Shown here one piece after another: positions 22,768 through 34,828 of a stretch of DNA of 64,000 nt. The DNA comes from Hyphodiscus hymeniophilus (Eukaryota > Ascomycota > Leotiomycetes > Helotiales > Hyphodiscaceae), in NCBI GenBank assembly GCA_016508695.1, contig VNKQ01000012.1, forward strand, positions 1,519,290 to 1,583,289, read 5' to 3'. Every line of letters starts with the position of its first letter. The first letter of the stretch is position 1. The position numbers and the translations under genes are program-made. Under the pieces are notes generated by a model. The model saw nothing but the letters and a program-made list of their open reading frames with translations, ran no database searches and was not told the origin of the DNA.

Positions 22768-23848
22768 GCTGGTCTCTTAACGCTCTGAAGAGGTGTTCGG
22801 GGAAGGGCGTTTGAGCGTGTCTGGATGAAATAGATTACCTACATATATGTCAACTAACTATCCAAATGGGTCCTGAGTGCGACTTCACGCCGAGGTACCT
22901 GAGGGGTGTCAGGGGTAGTAGAGTCAAATTTCGCTTCTCCTTCGTCTCCGTCATTTTCTACTTCAATCGTATATATTTCTACGATTCGACACAAGAAGTC
23001 ATCGGAGATGGGCTTACTTGTTTCAGCCACTTGGGATGGGTTGAACTCCTAGAGGTAGATTGTATTGGGTAAATGACGTCGTTCCAAGGCCGAAAGTAGT
23101 TGTGTCGCTGTTTTTGTCGCTGACAATTATAGAATTTGTTCCTTTTTGCTTGTATGAGGTTGCAGTGACTACGGCTCCTGCAACCAAAATAGAAGGACAG
23201 GCTTCGAAGCGAGTCATGGGTCAAATGGGGTCAGCACCTTCTCTGATGACTAACGCCCACTGAAATCCTCTCTGCAAGCCACCGCAAGGTCTGTCCCTTG
23301 TTTCTTCCCATCAACATCATTGAGACCGGAAGTCGTATTAAATCCAAAATTGCGTGAGTTTGAGAGTTCGTAGAATGTCAATGAGTGTTGCACATTTTCG
23401 ACAATTATCATTCACTCTACTGGATGCGATGCATTCAAAGCCCATTTCCGGGTTTTCAGCACGTCGAATTTAGGGGGGCCTGCATGCCTCTGAGTCTTGT
23501 CAATACCCTCACACGACAAGCTTTGGGGTCCGCCGTGTGTCCTCTCGATATGAGAATATTCCTACAAGATATCGTTCCCGAGTTGGGGGTCGATACTTTT
23601 TACATAAAAGTAACTTCACAGCCCCGGCATATTGACTCTCTTTAATTTCCTCGCATAGCCATCGGGTATTTCGATAACTTGTTCTCCTTGTCTGTGGCTG
23701 CGTATCGGAGGACCCTCAATGGGACTCTCCCCACGTCAGTGCATCACAAAACACGTCAGTGCATCACAAAATTCGAGTTTCCGGATGTATAGGATCGGCA
23801 AAAACCCACTTCTAATCTATTTAATCTGTCGGACCATAGGAGTGCAAG
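22768..23848. other. Intergenic region with a 20-bp perfect tandem duplication
   Basis: No gene is seen in this 1.1-kb gap. The only clear structure is the 20-bp unit CACGTCAGTGCATCACAAAA, present twice in direct tandem at 23732-23751 and 23752-23771, about 80-120 bp upstream of the next start codon. Confidence 0.5.
23732..23771 (+). repeat. Perfect tandem 2 x 20 bp, possible promoter element
   Basis: CACGTCAGTGCATCACAAAA is repeated without a mismatch. It contains CACGTCA, a bZIP/bHLH-like core, and sits just upstream of the membrane-protein gene at 23849. A regulatory role is an inference. Confidence 0.6.
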
Positions 23849-25697
23849 ATGACGGATGCCTCTGATGTGGCCGTTGGAAACATGAGCTCTGCCTTTGCAG
23901 CCGCAAATAGAGGAGCTCTCACGTCGATATTTACTCCACCAGGGTCATGTCTCACAGAGACAACTTTGATCAGTTATACGACAAGCTTGTCTTCGGTTAC
24001 GGTGGCGTTTGTAACGACGAAGGTATTCATCAACCATTTTAGCTGGGGAGATCCGGACTGCTATCCGTCCACGATTGCAACGATATCTGGTTATACAAGG
24101 TGGGATAATGGGTACTACTACTGTAAGAGACCCCAAATTATTCTCCGATCACACCAAGATGCTAAAGTCAGGAATAAGCACCAGGAATATGTCCGAGTGG
24201 CTGGACTTCCGCATGCGCAGCTTCTGCCAACGCTTTCGGCTTTTCAACCACGATAGACAGCGACACTTCTGTTGCTATTTGTTGCCCTTCGTAAGTCTGG
24301 AAGTCTGTATTTCCCAAGTAAATGGTAATACTAAAGTTGACAGCTCCTGGACCTGTGTTGGAGGCGCAACCAGCTTCTCAGCTCATGGTTGTAGTACCGA
24401 GTTGTTTGCAGGTCAAACCTTGACAAGGTAAGCCCCCTGGGAGAGGTCTGCATCTGGTTAGACCTTCAGCAGGATCACTCGTATGCTGTGGATGTGACTG
24501 ATCGTCCGGGATCTGGTTGCCCCGTTTGGTTCATTTCATTCTCAAGAACTCATTGCTGATTTTGAAATTCCAAACAGTGTCTGGCCGGCTGCAATGCCAA
24601 CCCCGGATACTTCGATGCCACTACCAGATCAGCGCATTTTAACAACTTGGGAAATTCCAAGCAACACATCTGCGCTTTGTGATGCGATTCCAGTGATGTG
24701 GGAAAGAACAGACCTTCAAATCCTATCTCTACTTGGAAAACCCACAACAATGCTCAACGCCCCAGCTACCACTGTTACCAGCATTACAACTCCGAAATCA
24801 GGGCCATCACAAACCGGGATGACATCAAACCTGGGAAGCTCTCTCCGTATATCGGACTTTTCGGATCATGCAAAAATTGGAATTGGAGTTGCTATACCTA
24901 CCGTCATGCTGTCACTCTTTTTTGGAATCCTTTTTTGCGTCCGGCGTGGAAAGAGTAGGCGGGGGATCGCACATGAGCCTCAGTCCAAGGATTTACAGTA
25001 TGACCGAGTCGACCATGCCCAGAAGCTAGAGCGGTATCTGAAAGGTCCTCCACTCGAGATGGATGCCAATCGCGAAACCACGGAGCTTGAAAGCGCCCGA
25101 GTGGTCCATGAGATGCCAGACACCTCGATACCCGAAATGTCGATGCGAGATACACCGAGGTCTTGGGTTCCACCTCCCAGCAACTATATCATAGAAATCA
25201 TTTCCAAACGCTTTAGTGCCCCAAACCTACACGAATGGAACGGATTTGATGAGAACAGTAGTCATCCTGCTGGGGCTACTATCGCTTCGACAGATGCTAT
25301 GCAGACATCCCCAAGAACCACAAGCCGATCATTTGCAATGCCCACGGAACTTCCAGAAAGGCCAAGACGTGTAAGCACGTCAATTTCCATCCCTGCGGAC
25401 GTTCATATCTCGAAAGGCTCGGTTTCGAGTAACGGCAAGAAAGGGGTTTCATGTTCAATGAGCATCTCTTCTATCTTGGCAAGAAAGCTCGGAAAGTTGA
25501 ATACCTCTCAGCCTACTCCCAATGCTGCTGTTAATAGCATAGGTATTACGTCCCCAATAAGTGCCAGTCCTGCTATTCAATCTTGGTTATGGGGCTCGAC
25601 GCAGCAGGGGCGGCTTTCCACGGTTTCAAACGAAAACAATTCCGAAATCGTTTCCCCCATTAGTGACAACGCCCAACACAAAAGTTCTTCTGCCTAG
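23849..25697 (+). CDS. Single-pass membrane protein with Cys-rich ectodomain
   Basis: Four exons: 23849-24122, 24179-24290, 24344-24427 and 24578-25697, giving 529 aa. The spliced ectodomain reads YYYSPGICPSGWTSAC, later AICCPSSWTC and HGCSTELFAGQTLT. This Cys pattern (ICPSGW..C..CCPS..C) is common to a family of fungal surface proteins with WSC/Mid2-like organisation. One transmembrane helix lies at residues ~257-278 (IGIGVAIPTVMLSLFFGILF), followed by RRGKSRR and a long Ser/Pro-rich cytosolic tail. No clear signal peptide is seen at the chosen start, which is a weakness of the model; an in-frame ATG lies at 23882. Function is unknown; cell-wall sensing is plausible for the architecture. Confidence 0.65.
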
Positions 25698-25989
25698 GGA
25701 GGAGCGGTAGCAGCTCGCTCGACCGTTCCCCCCACTGCTGCCGCCATCAATTTCAAAATACTTACCGCCACGAGATCCAGAACGCCTACATCGTCCATCC
25801 GTTCTGCTGTTACCTTCTCTCTAGTGGCTCGAACCTCAAAAGAAGCATCAAATCGGCCTTTTCCCTGAAGAGGATCGATCCTGCCTCCTGGCCCGCTTCT
25901 AGTCGTCGAAGTTCGGACTAAGTAGGGTCCTAAGATTCTTATATTCTGATTTACCACATTTACACCATGTAAAATCCCGCTTCCAAATC
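25698..25989. other. Short gap between convergent genes
   Basis: A minus-strand open frame of 87 codons fills most of this gap and overlaps the end of the membrane-protein gene by a few bases. It has no recognised motif and is probably chance. Confidence 0.3.
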
Positions 25990-26816
25990 TCAGTTGGCCT
26001 TAAAGATCCCGCCAGTAACCTCTACCACACTGCCATTCATATACCGACTCTCATCACTGAACAAAAACGCAACGACGTCAGCAACTTCCTCTGGTGTTCC
26101 CATCCTCCCCATGCTCACGCTCTTTGCAGATCTCTCCATGCTCTCCGTCCCAGCTACCACCGAAGCATTCGTTGGCGTATCGATATACCCCGGAGCCACG
26201 ATATTCACTCGGATTCCCTTGCTACCCAGTTCGAGCGCCACGCTCTTCGAAAACCCAATCACCCCATATTTACTTGCGCAATACACTGCCATACCTGCTG
26301 TTCCACCAAGGCCTGATATCGACGCCACGTTCACGAATGAAGCGCCGGACTTTAGGTGTGGGATCACGGCGCGTGTGATGTTGAACATGCCTCTGCCCAT
26401 TCAACATCAGATTGAGACCTTACACGGATCTGAGAAACTCATGAACGAGGGAAAACTAACTTGAGGTTAACTCCCATGATCTTGTCGTAATACATATCAT
26501 CGATTTCCTCCGTCTTCAAACTCGTCGGATTGATCCCCGCACAATTGAACACATAGTCAATCCTCCCATACTTCGCCATCACTTCATCAACAAACCCATT
26601 CACCCGTTCCGTGACAGAGACGTCGAATGCGGAACTGAAATGTACTTGAGATTGAGAAGTGGAGCACAAGGATTCCGTCTCCTTCAGGGTTTTGCTGTTG
26701 ACGTCTTGCAAAGCGCATGTTCCGCCCAGCGAGGCAAGCTTTATCGCTGTAGCCCGACCAATTCCACTTCCACCGCCGGTAACCAAGATAAGTTTGTTTT
26801 CGAATGAGGGAGGCAT
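25990..26816 (-). CDS. Short-chain dehydrogenase/reductase (classical SDR)
   Basis: Two exons, 26816-26461 and 26392-25990, with a 68-nt intron (GTTAGT..CAG), give 252 aa, the usual SDR length. The start MPPSFENKLILVTGGGSGIG carries the TGxxxGIG NAD(P) motif. NCAG replaces the usual NNAG (NCAGINPTS), the catalytic Ser is in NVASISG, and the YxxxK pair is in AVYCASKYGVIGF. The C-terminus has PGYIDTP and a final VTGGIFKAN. The Asp-rich second strand (LQDVN) suggests NAD preference. Substrate is not determined; its neighbours (permease, amidase, semialdehyde dehydrogenase) suggest oxidation of a hydroxy acid in a catabolic route. Confidence 0.92.
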
Positions 26817-27631
26817 GTTCGTATCTGTTGGATACACGTGCGGTCTTAAAGGTGGGGGTTGAACTTGAACGACTTCGGATGGTGCGAAGGAGGGGGGATG
26901 GATTGGTGCAAATAGTATTCTTAGGTGTATCAATTCTGCTCTGGAGAAGGTTGCATATAGCTAGATTCTCACTTTGGGATTGGGGCCTAGTGGTTGAGAA
27001 GTTGTTGTTCAAGGGTGTGGTGTACTGTTTAAGTCGACCAGGTCGAAGCGGGGCAGGGGCGGCTTGGTATCACGTGTAATGGGCTACTTAAGGTACATAT
27101 TTGTATTTTTTGTCATTAGATGTTCCTTCGGTCAGACTACACAGACCAGTCATTTCTACGAAAAAATCATTACCACGGATCAGCGAATTCGGTGTGATTG
27201 AATTGTCCTGGTGCTGTCTTTCAACGAGGATTTGTGAGGGATTTCATTATGACTTATTGAAACGACCTTTTCGAATCTGGATTTAGTAACTCACAAACAG
27301 GTTTTCTTGTGGCAAAATCCCCGTGCATTTTTATCGAACGATTTCCTTGCCGTTTGTTGAAATGTCCAGAGGTGAAGTGCAGATGTGGACACTTATCCAG
27401 CAAAAAGTTCGTCTCACCACCAAGGGTTTGATCATCGACTGTGTGAAACATCCTTGAATGGAGCATTGGAGCGGAGCTTGGAAAGATCCATTCTAATTGC
27501 AATCACAGCAGTTATTGCCAGGCATGACAGAAGAAAAATAATCCCTTCTCGGTAAGAGTGTAAGGGCAATGTCATTCTCTTAGTATTTCTCATCATTATC
27601 GTCAAAATTCTCTGGAACCGTCGTCGCCTAG
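26817..27631. other. Intergenic region upstream of the SDR gene
   Basis: No gene is seen. The gap carries the SDR promoter and the 3' end of the permease gene, both on the minus strand. No discrete repeat is supported. Confidence 0.35.
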
Positions 27632-29392
27632 TCAGACCTTCTCACTCAGCGTCTCTGTATTCCTCCCCTCCAAATTCGCCTCCTTGGCCTCAATGGCCTC
27701 TCCACTGACAGCCAGCCTCTTCTTCTCGGCTTTGACCGTCATCCAGAGCAGTCCAGTTGTCCATAATCCCAACGCAATGCAAGTTGCAATCATGGCCCAC
27801 ATGCCCCTCTTGTTCTAGTATCAGCACATGGTCCACTCCAAGATTTGAAATGTATACTTACTGTGAAGTAAGGCGCATAGGTAGCTCCATAGAAGATAAT
27901 TGACCACCAAGCGTTGACAGCATTACTCATCATATTCATACTCGCCAGTACTACGCCTCTGAACGTCTCATCTTGGAATCTCATTGCGTCGTTGGCCCAC
28001 GCAAAGAACGTCCTGTTATCGCATTAATTTCAGCTGATTCAACCCTGAGGATCAGGCATTAATGGAGTGGATAGCTTACGCTTGGCAAGCATATACAGTA
28101 CCGGCTAAGTAATATGCAACAAAAGAAACGGTATTCTGACTTCCAGCAACCAGGATCATAATACTTGTCACAAGTCCTACAACTGTGATGAAGTACCCAA
28201 CTAGATATCTCTTTCCTCCATAATAATCCGTCAAGGTAGCCCAGAACAGCGTGCTGACGATGCCAACAGCCGGAACACCAGTCGGATAATCGTTGAGCTG
28301 CGAGACGGTATATCCGCCTTTCTTCTGCAACCACAACGAGATGAGCGAGTTGGATGAGAAGGATTCAGTCTCTCCAGCGATGACCCACAGCATGACAAAA
28401 CCATACCACTGCCACGAGGACAGGACTTTGAGGAGGAAGGAGAAATTGAGTGGGAGAGCTTCCTTCTCGTCCGGGATGCGGGAGATTGCTAGAGCGCGCT
28501 CGTGGTCTGAAAGATAGGGCGCTTTGGTTGAGCGGGGCGTGTCAGGGAACAGGAAGAGTCCGTAGAGGGCAATTGGGATAGTGATAAGCCCGTCAATCTA
28601 GACATGTTAGAAACAAATGTAGAAGAGGATGGGACAAAACTTACGATGAACAGCCATCTCCATCCCGCAAGGCCGCCTGTACCATTCAGACCTGAATGGA
28701 TGGCAGTCTGCAAGAAGCCTCCAAACATAGTCCCTGCTAGCCCGGAGCTGGTGAAAAGACCACTTCTCTTTCCGAGTTCTGTCTCGGTGTACCACTGCAG
28801 AGCATGTAGTCAGCTCTTGTTACTGAAGATAAAACGGACCTTTGAGTTTAACTTACAGCGCCTAGGATGTAATGGGTTCCAACAAACGTACTCGATTCCG
28901 CGATTCCCTGGAAGAAGCGGATAGCCATCAAGTCTCGGGGGTGCTGGGCGGCCGCAGAGCACATTGTTAAGCCAGCCCAGGCAAGCATCATGCCAGGAAA
29001 GAAATATCGTGGGCGGATATATCGGAGAGCGATGTTGGAAGGTACCTGGCCACTACAAGCGATCAGTCCCGAAAAGACGTGCAGTTGTAGGCGAAGACTC
29101 ACACTGTGTATCCGACGGTGAAACATGTATTGATGACATTGAACTGGTTACCGTGGAATTTCAGGTCTGTTTTCATACCCGACACATAGGCCGCAGTTAA
29201 GTTAGAGCGATCAAGGTAGTTCATGAAATACCTAGACCTGGTATTAGAAGAAGTTTTGTAAAAAGAGACGTGGAAGACGTACGACAAACAGCAAAAGGTC
29301 AGAATGAAAAAGTCAATCTTTTGGACGAGCTTTCCCTCCCCGGGCGCACTTTCGTGTCCCTTGATATAATCCATCAAATTCGAGGTACCCAT
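27632..29392 (-). CDS. MFS permease, allantoate/Dal5-like anion symporter family
   Basis: Seven exons: 29392-29283, 29231-29103, 29052-28857, 28794-28645, 28597-28080, 28012-27862 and 27808-27632, totalling 476 aa. Six introns of 47-67 nt all restore frame. The motif FMNYLDRSNLTAAYVSGMK is the typical TM1 loop of the Dal5/Tna1 group, followed by GQVPSNIALRYIRPR and FFQGIAESSTFVGTHY. A central loop (PDTPRSTKAPYLSDHERALA) is also characteristic. These permeases import small carboxylates or ureides such as allantoate, nicotinate and pantothenate. It is slightly short but has both six-helix halves. It is divergent from the amidase at 30091, which suggests that its substrate is an amide or related acid. 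Confidence 0.9.
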
Positions 29393-30090
29393 TGTGGCAA
29401 AATCAGAAGCAATACAGACTCGTGGAAAATCAGGATAAATCGCATGGGAGAACAAGATGCCACGATGGAAGGAGAAGATATATCTGCCGTCTGGTCTTTG
29501 AAAAGCCCTGATCTGCAGTCGCAGTACCCCGCTTTGCTGTCCCACTCATGTAATATATCCCCCCTAGCCTCGGGCCTAGCAACTGCTCTGTTAGGCAGTT
29601 TCTTCCTTCATTTGGGACCATTACCCGTTAGGTAGCGATATCTGCGAAGGACCTGGAGATTGTTATGGATAAGCTTATCGTCTTTCCTCATGCAAGGCTG
29701 ACAATATGACTGTGAGAAAGGGAGGACGAAAAGCGGTTAGCGCTTGCGCCACAGGCAAATCTTGATTGGCTTCAACGGACCTTATTAACCAATATGAAGT
29801 GATTAGATAAGTCGGAGATAAGATGATTGTCATGGCGATTTGGAAGGCACAGTCGATCCGAAATTCTCTGCAAGGCTGACAACCACCGAGATTATGCTGA
29901 TAGCGTTAAGTCCTATCGCCCGTCGTCACCAGCCCGAGCAGGCGGATCTTGCTTCGGCATTTTGAGTACGAGTAGCCTTGCTCACGTTGCCTTGATTCAA
30001 ACGGTTTAGCGAGGGATCGCATTTCTTGTCAAATAACTTACCTGGAACTTACACACTCTTTGCCAAATCAGGCTTCTCTCATAAATTCGG
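29393..30090. promoter_or_regulatory. Divergent promoter with a repeated 14-mer
   Basis: This 0.7-kb gap lies between the permease (minus) and amidase (plus) start codons. TGCAAGGCTGACAA occurs at 29691-29704 and again at 29869-29882, both in the same orientation. A third near-identical copy of 13 bases lies at 16439. The repeated word could be a binding site for a shared regulator, or part of a dispersed repeat. Confidence 0.5.
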
Positions 30091-31984
30091 ATGAAGATGG
30101 GCTCAACCATGGAAGGTTGGCAAGACGTTGCAGCGGCCAAGCGTAAAGCGACTTTGGCTTCAATCCCGTCGAAATGGTTGATTCCAGCTAAACTGATGCC
30201 CAATGATGACGTTCTCGATGTCACTACGTTTCCAAAGTCTTCTGGCCTCTTTACGACGGCCGAGCTGAATATCATGGCGGCGACTGCTTCGGAAATTGTT
30301 GCGCAGATCTCGAAAAAAGTATGGACGGCCGAAATTGTAACTTTGACTTTGTGCAAAGCTGCTTCAGTGGCTCATCAATTGGTTAGTGATACCCGGACGA
30401 TTTACAGATCCTCTGAAGCTTTTGCTGAGAAACATACTACCAGATAAACTGCGTTACAGAGACGATGTTCGAAGAAGCTTTAGCGACAGCGAAGACCTTG
30501 GATGAAGAGTTCAGCCGGACCGGGAAGCTCAAGGGTCCTTTGCATGGTGTCCCAATTTCGCTCAAGGACAACTTTGAGGTCAAGGGAAAAGCTGCCTCTG
30601 TAGGCTTTGTTGGATGGGCCAATGATATGGCGACCAGTGACTGCTCAATCGTAGCGCTTCTGAAAGATCTCGGCGCTGTTGTCTACGTCAAAACCAACGT
30701 TCCTACTGCCATGATGATTGCCGAAACGATCAACAATCTGTTTGGGAGGTTAGAAAAGCATTTTCTTGATAACAATATTCACATGCTGACAGCCGCAGAA
30801 CTTTGAACCCCAAGAATCGGAAGCTGACTCCAGGAGGTTCATCAGGAGGTGAAGCAGCCCTAATCTCATTTCGAGGAAGCCCACTTGGTGTTGGTACGGA
30901 CATCGGAGGGTCTCTCCGTATTCCAGCAGCGTGCTGTGGAATCTTCACTCTCCGCCCTTCTTTGGGAAGATACCCCCACTTCGATACGAAATCAGGCATG
31001 GCAGGCCAAGAAGCCGTCATTAGCGTTAACGGACCAATGGCAAGGAGTCTAGCAGACGTTAGGCTCTTCACGAAATCCATAATTGATTCGGAACCATGGT
31101 TGGTGGATCCGAAATGCTTACCAATACCATGGCGAGCAGTTGAACTGCCCAAGAAGCTCAAAATCGCTGTCTTATGGAATGACGGTGTGGTTATGCCTAC
31201 TCCTCCTGTGAGACGTGCGCTATCGTCAACGGTGAAGAAACTGCGTGCTGCGGGTCACGAGGTAGTAGATTGGAGTGCTGATGGGTATGCTCAAGCAGCT
31301 GATATATTGGCAAAGATGTTTCTTGCCGATGGTGGGAAGACGATCAGAAAAAGCTTGGATACATCAGGGGAGTCCTGGCAGCCACAAATGAAGGCGTATG
31401 CTGATGCGAACGAACTGGGAGTGTATGAGATGTGGCAGATACATCGAGAGCGAACTGCTTTGTGCAAAAAATACATGGACAGGTGGAATGCTTGCGAAGG
31501 ACTCGACGCGATCTTGAGTAAGTTGTATTGATGATGGCGGAATTCAGTACTGATCCATGACTTTCAGGTCCAACCACGACTTACGCCTCAGTAAAACATG
31601 GGGACTGGCTTCATGTGGGGTAAGTGCTGCATAACATGAGCTGAAAAAACTAAATTTGGCTAATGTATGAAAATCAGATACACTTGCATTTGGAATATTC
31701 TCGATTATTCGGCGATCAACTTCCCAACAGGCATGGTTGCCGATAAAGCTCTCGATATTATTCCTGCAGAGCAGAAGGTTTTTGGTGATCTGGACACGCA
31801 GGTTCAAAATAAATGTGAGTGAATGTGAAGAAACCGTACTACCTGATCTCGCAACTGACGACAGACCGTAGACGACGCCGCGGCTGTTCATGGAATGCCA
31901 GTCAGCCTTCAGTTGTCGTGTCGAAGATTGCAGGAAGAAAAGGTAATTGCGGTGGCAGAGAAGGTGTTAGAAGCCTTGAGATGA
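30091..31984 (+). CDS. Amidase-signature enzyme (general/acetamidase type)
   Basis: Six exons: 30091-30381, 30444-30748, 30799-31517, 31568-31619, 31678-31814 and 31872-31984, totalling 538 aa. An alternative ATG lies two codons downstream (30097). The Ser-cisSer-Lys triad is visible: Lys138 in VPISLKDN, Ser213 in TPGGSSGGE and Ser237 in GTDIGGSLR. The Pro-rich start of the core (LHGVPISLKDNFEVKG) and NNLFGRTLNPKN are typical of fungal acetamidases. The enzyme hydrolyses a carboxylic amide to acid and ammonia. The fourth exon is only 52 nt. Divergent transcription from a Dal5-like permease suggests import and hydrolysis of one compound. No defect is seen. Confidence 0.92.
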
Positions 31985-32393
31985 AACAAGAAAACCAGGC
32001 TGAAAGAATGGGACAGTCTCGGCAGCAGACAACATGCTCTGCGAACATGCAATTAGCACATGATAAAAAAATAGATTCAAACCTTCTTGCATTAAATAAG
32101 CCTTTTCCCTTAATCCATCAAACTTGCCTGCAATTAAGAGTACGATGAAACCTAATCGACTTCAAAAATCCCAGGGTGTAAGTGCTGAGTTTTGAAAATA
32201 ATAACACTGCTGACACAAGTAAAGCCATGTCCCTGCCGGGGACTTGTTGAGTCAGCACGGACTTCAACCCCACTCTGAGTACCTACATTTTGAAATGATG
32301 CTCACCTACTTCAACGAAGACGACCATAGAGGCCAGGAATTGTCTATGTAGTCCGAAACCTCAGTCCATGGTGTTAGGTATTGACCTGAAAGA
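31985..32393. other. Short intergenic region
   Basis: No gene is seen between the amidase and the dehydrogenase, both on the plus strand. An additional upstream exon for the dehydrogenase cannot be ruled out, since the chosen first exon is only 45 nt. Confidence 0.3.
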
Positions 32394-34316
32394 ATGGCTG
32401 GGGTAATAGGGAATTTTGTGGACAATGAGATCCGAAGGGTGTGGATAATCGGCCCCCTTTGACCCCTGACGAAAACTAATAATCTTACAGTCTACTACCA
32501 ATGACTGGATGCTGGTCCGAAACCCAGCCACTGGTGAAGCCTTAACAACAGTACCGAAGTCAACATCAGATGAGGTTTTGCATGTCGTTGAAAGCAGCGT
32601 CAAAGCCTTCAAGTCTTGGTCACAGACGTCACGTGGCGAGAGACAAGACAAATTGTATATCCTGGCCTCGTTGATTCGAAACCATGAGGCCGATATTGTG
32701 AGCTAAGATGACGTCTTTCTAGGAGTTTTGCTCACTCAAACGCAGATGAAAACCATTACCGGGGAAACAGGCAAGACGAATTCTGATGCTCGGTCTGAAA
32801 TCCAGCGTGGTATAGATATGATCCAAACTGCAGCGGCACTAGCGTATCAAGTCGGAGAGCGTGCTGAAATGAGAGCTCCTATGCAAATTTATACGTCTCG
32901 TTATCCACTTGGTGTATGCGTTGCTATTACTCCGTTCAATCTTCCCTTTCTGGTGCCTTTATGGTGAGCTGCTGCGCGACAGAGGCTTAGAAAGTAATAC
33001 TAACGGATTCAAGGACGATCCCATTCGCTATTTCTCTGGGTAATGTGATGATCTTGAAGCCATCCGAGCTTGCGCCTACCGCTGCTATGTGGATCGGGCG
33101 ACTTATGATCGAAGCCGGCTTCCCTCCTGGTGTGTTGAATATCGTTCATGGAAATGGGTATACGGCACAAGAGGTTGTTACTCACGAAACTATCAAGACA
33201 GTGTCATTCGTAGGTAGTGAGCTTGCTGGAAAGGAGATATACTATCAGTGTTCTGGCAGTGGACGAAGAATCCAAGCCAATGTATCAGCCATGAACTCGG
33301 TCGTTGTTTTACCAGACTCGCCAAAGGAGTTCTCGATTTCTGCTATCGTTCAGTCTACTTTTGCCGCTGCGGGTCAGCGATGCACGAGGTATATCTTGAA
33401 AAGTTCTCTCCTAGATCTCTTCTCTGATCTTTTGCATAGCCCCAAGGTCATAATTTTGGTTGGACAAGCAAGACAATGGCTGCCGGATATCGTCGCAGCT
33501 GCAAAATTGTTGAAGATAGGAGAAGGCTCTGAACCCGCCACACAAATTGGCCCCGTTATCACGCCCCAATCCAAGAATCGGATTATTCAAAAGATAGAAG
33601 ACGCTATCAGGGAAGGAGCAAATGTTGCACTGGAAGGTAGAAGCTTCCAGCATTTATCGCTACATCACGGTAATTGGTTGGCCCCGACTGTGAGTCTTCC
33701 ATTAGTGCCTCTCATTGAGCAGCTTCTCATACAATCAGATTCTTTCTGGAGTCAAGCCTCGAATGTCTTGTTTTCAGAGAGAGATATTTGGCCCAGTTAT
33801 GCTCTGCTTGGAAACAGAGACTTTAGAAGAAGCCATTGAGCTTGTGAATGTCAATAAATGTTTGTCTTTGACACTCTGAGCTGTCGCCAGAACGAGCTGA
33901 CTAGGTTCCAGATGGCAATGGTATCATCTTCCGATCCTTTCTTCATACCTCTTAGTATTAATTTGGACCACAGGTTGCTCTATCTTTACTTCAAATGGTG
34001 CTTCTGGTCGCCAGTTTCAAAGAGATGTCAACGTCGGCATGGTCTCGGTCAACAATCCGCACAATGCTCCACAGGCAAACTTTAGCTTCTCCAGCAACAA
34101 GGCATCATTCCTAGGTGGCAAGTTTAAAGACACTGACGGGCTTTCAATATCGGTACAAGCTAACTGAAATAGAAACAAACTTCTACGGAAAAGACTCTCT
34201 CAACGTGAGCGCTACCCCGCACGGGACGCCGCAATCAATCACTCATCATTTGATAGTTCTTCACCTACACGAAAACACTCACATCTCTATGGCATCATCC
34301 AGACCAAATCTTATAG
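32394..34316 (+). CDS. Methylmalonate/malonate-semialdehyde dehydrogenase-like ALDH
   Basis: Ten exons: 32394-32438, 32491-32697, 32746-32963, 33014-33388, 33440-33689, 33739-33859, 33912-33920, 33974-34117, 34173-34204 and 34257-34316, totalling 486 aa. The open frames look broken at first sight, but splicing restores the family from end to end. The catalytic Cys280 is in AAAGQRCTS, the form used by CoA-acylating methylmalonate-semialdehyde dehydrogenases, and the substrate segment NPATGEALTTVPKST starts the body. The end TNFYGKDSLN then FFTYTKTLTSLW matches the family terminus. Exon 7 is a 9-nt microexon (YGNG) and intron 8 uses a GC donor. No mitochondrial presequence is seen, so it may be a cytosolic paralog. 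Expected reaction: semialdehyde + CoA + NAD to acyl-CoA. Confidence 0.88.
33912..33920 (+). other. 9-nt microexon
   Basis: Exon 7 of the dehydrogenase. Nine bases (ATGGCAATG) between introns of 52 and 53 nt are needed to make the conserved YGNG turn: K-T|AT GGC AAT G|GT. Without it the frame is lost. Both flanking introns have GT and AG ends. Confidence 0.7.
34118..34172 (+). other. GC-AG intron in the dehydrogenase gene
   Basis: The donor is G|GCAAGT and the acceptor AATAG, with GCTAAC as branch site. Joining gives FLGETNFYGK, as expected for the family. No alternative GT donor keeps the frame. Confidence 0.8.
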
Positions 34317-34828
34317 CATCAGCATATTTGCCCCCCCCCCCCCCGCCCCCCAACCGTATCTCTCACGTATGCAGCACCGTTTAAGGTCTACTCAGTCCTA
34401 TTATTACGCAAACGGGGTAAATAAGAATAAACTTTTCTAAAAATCTTCAACTCAGGAGGACGTTCAAACGCTAGACAGGTCCACTATTTCATACTCCAAA
34501 CTAGCCTGCTGCCAAGCACCATGTAACTACATTTACTCAGGTACCTACATGTCAGGTAAGGTCTAAGACCCCCACTTTCGAGCGCACTACGTAGCTCATG
34601 AATTATGTAAGCACCTACTCCCTTTATCACCGAATGACGAAGGACCTCGTGGGAATTGTGCCATCGACGGTTATGCAGCGTTCTCAATTGAAATGGTAAA
34701 ATCTCAAACTCCTTTTGCTGTTGATTATTGATTCCTTTTTCAAATATCATATCCTGCTTCATTTGGGCGCTCTGATTTATGCCTACCACTGAGCGGTTGC
34801 AATCATTTTGACATTTACACCGCCAATC
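34317..34828. other. Intergenic region with a poly-C tract
   Basis: No gene is seen. A run of 14 C, one G and 6 C lies at 34331-34351, just 14 bases after the dehydrogenase stop codon. The length of such a run is often uncertain in assemblies. Confidence 0.5.

Noticed and set aside
25694..25957. 87-codon minus-strand frame at the end of the surface-protein gene
   Set aside because: No recognised domain, no clear start, and it overlaps the end of a better gene.
32491..33839. Dehydrogenase looked like a pseudogene with several stops
   Set aside because: All breaks fall in short introns with proper ends; the spliced frame matches the family to its C-terminus.
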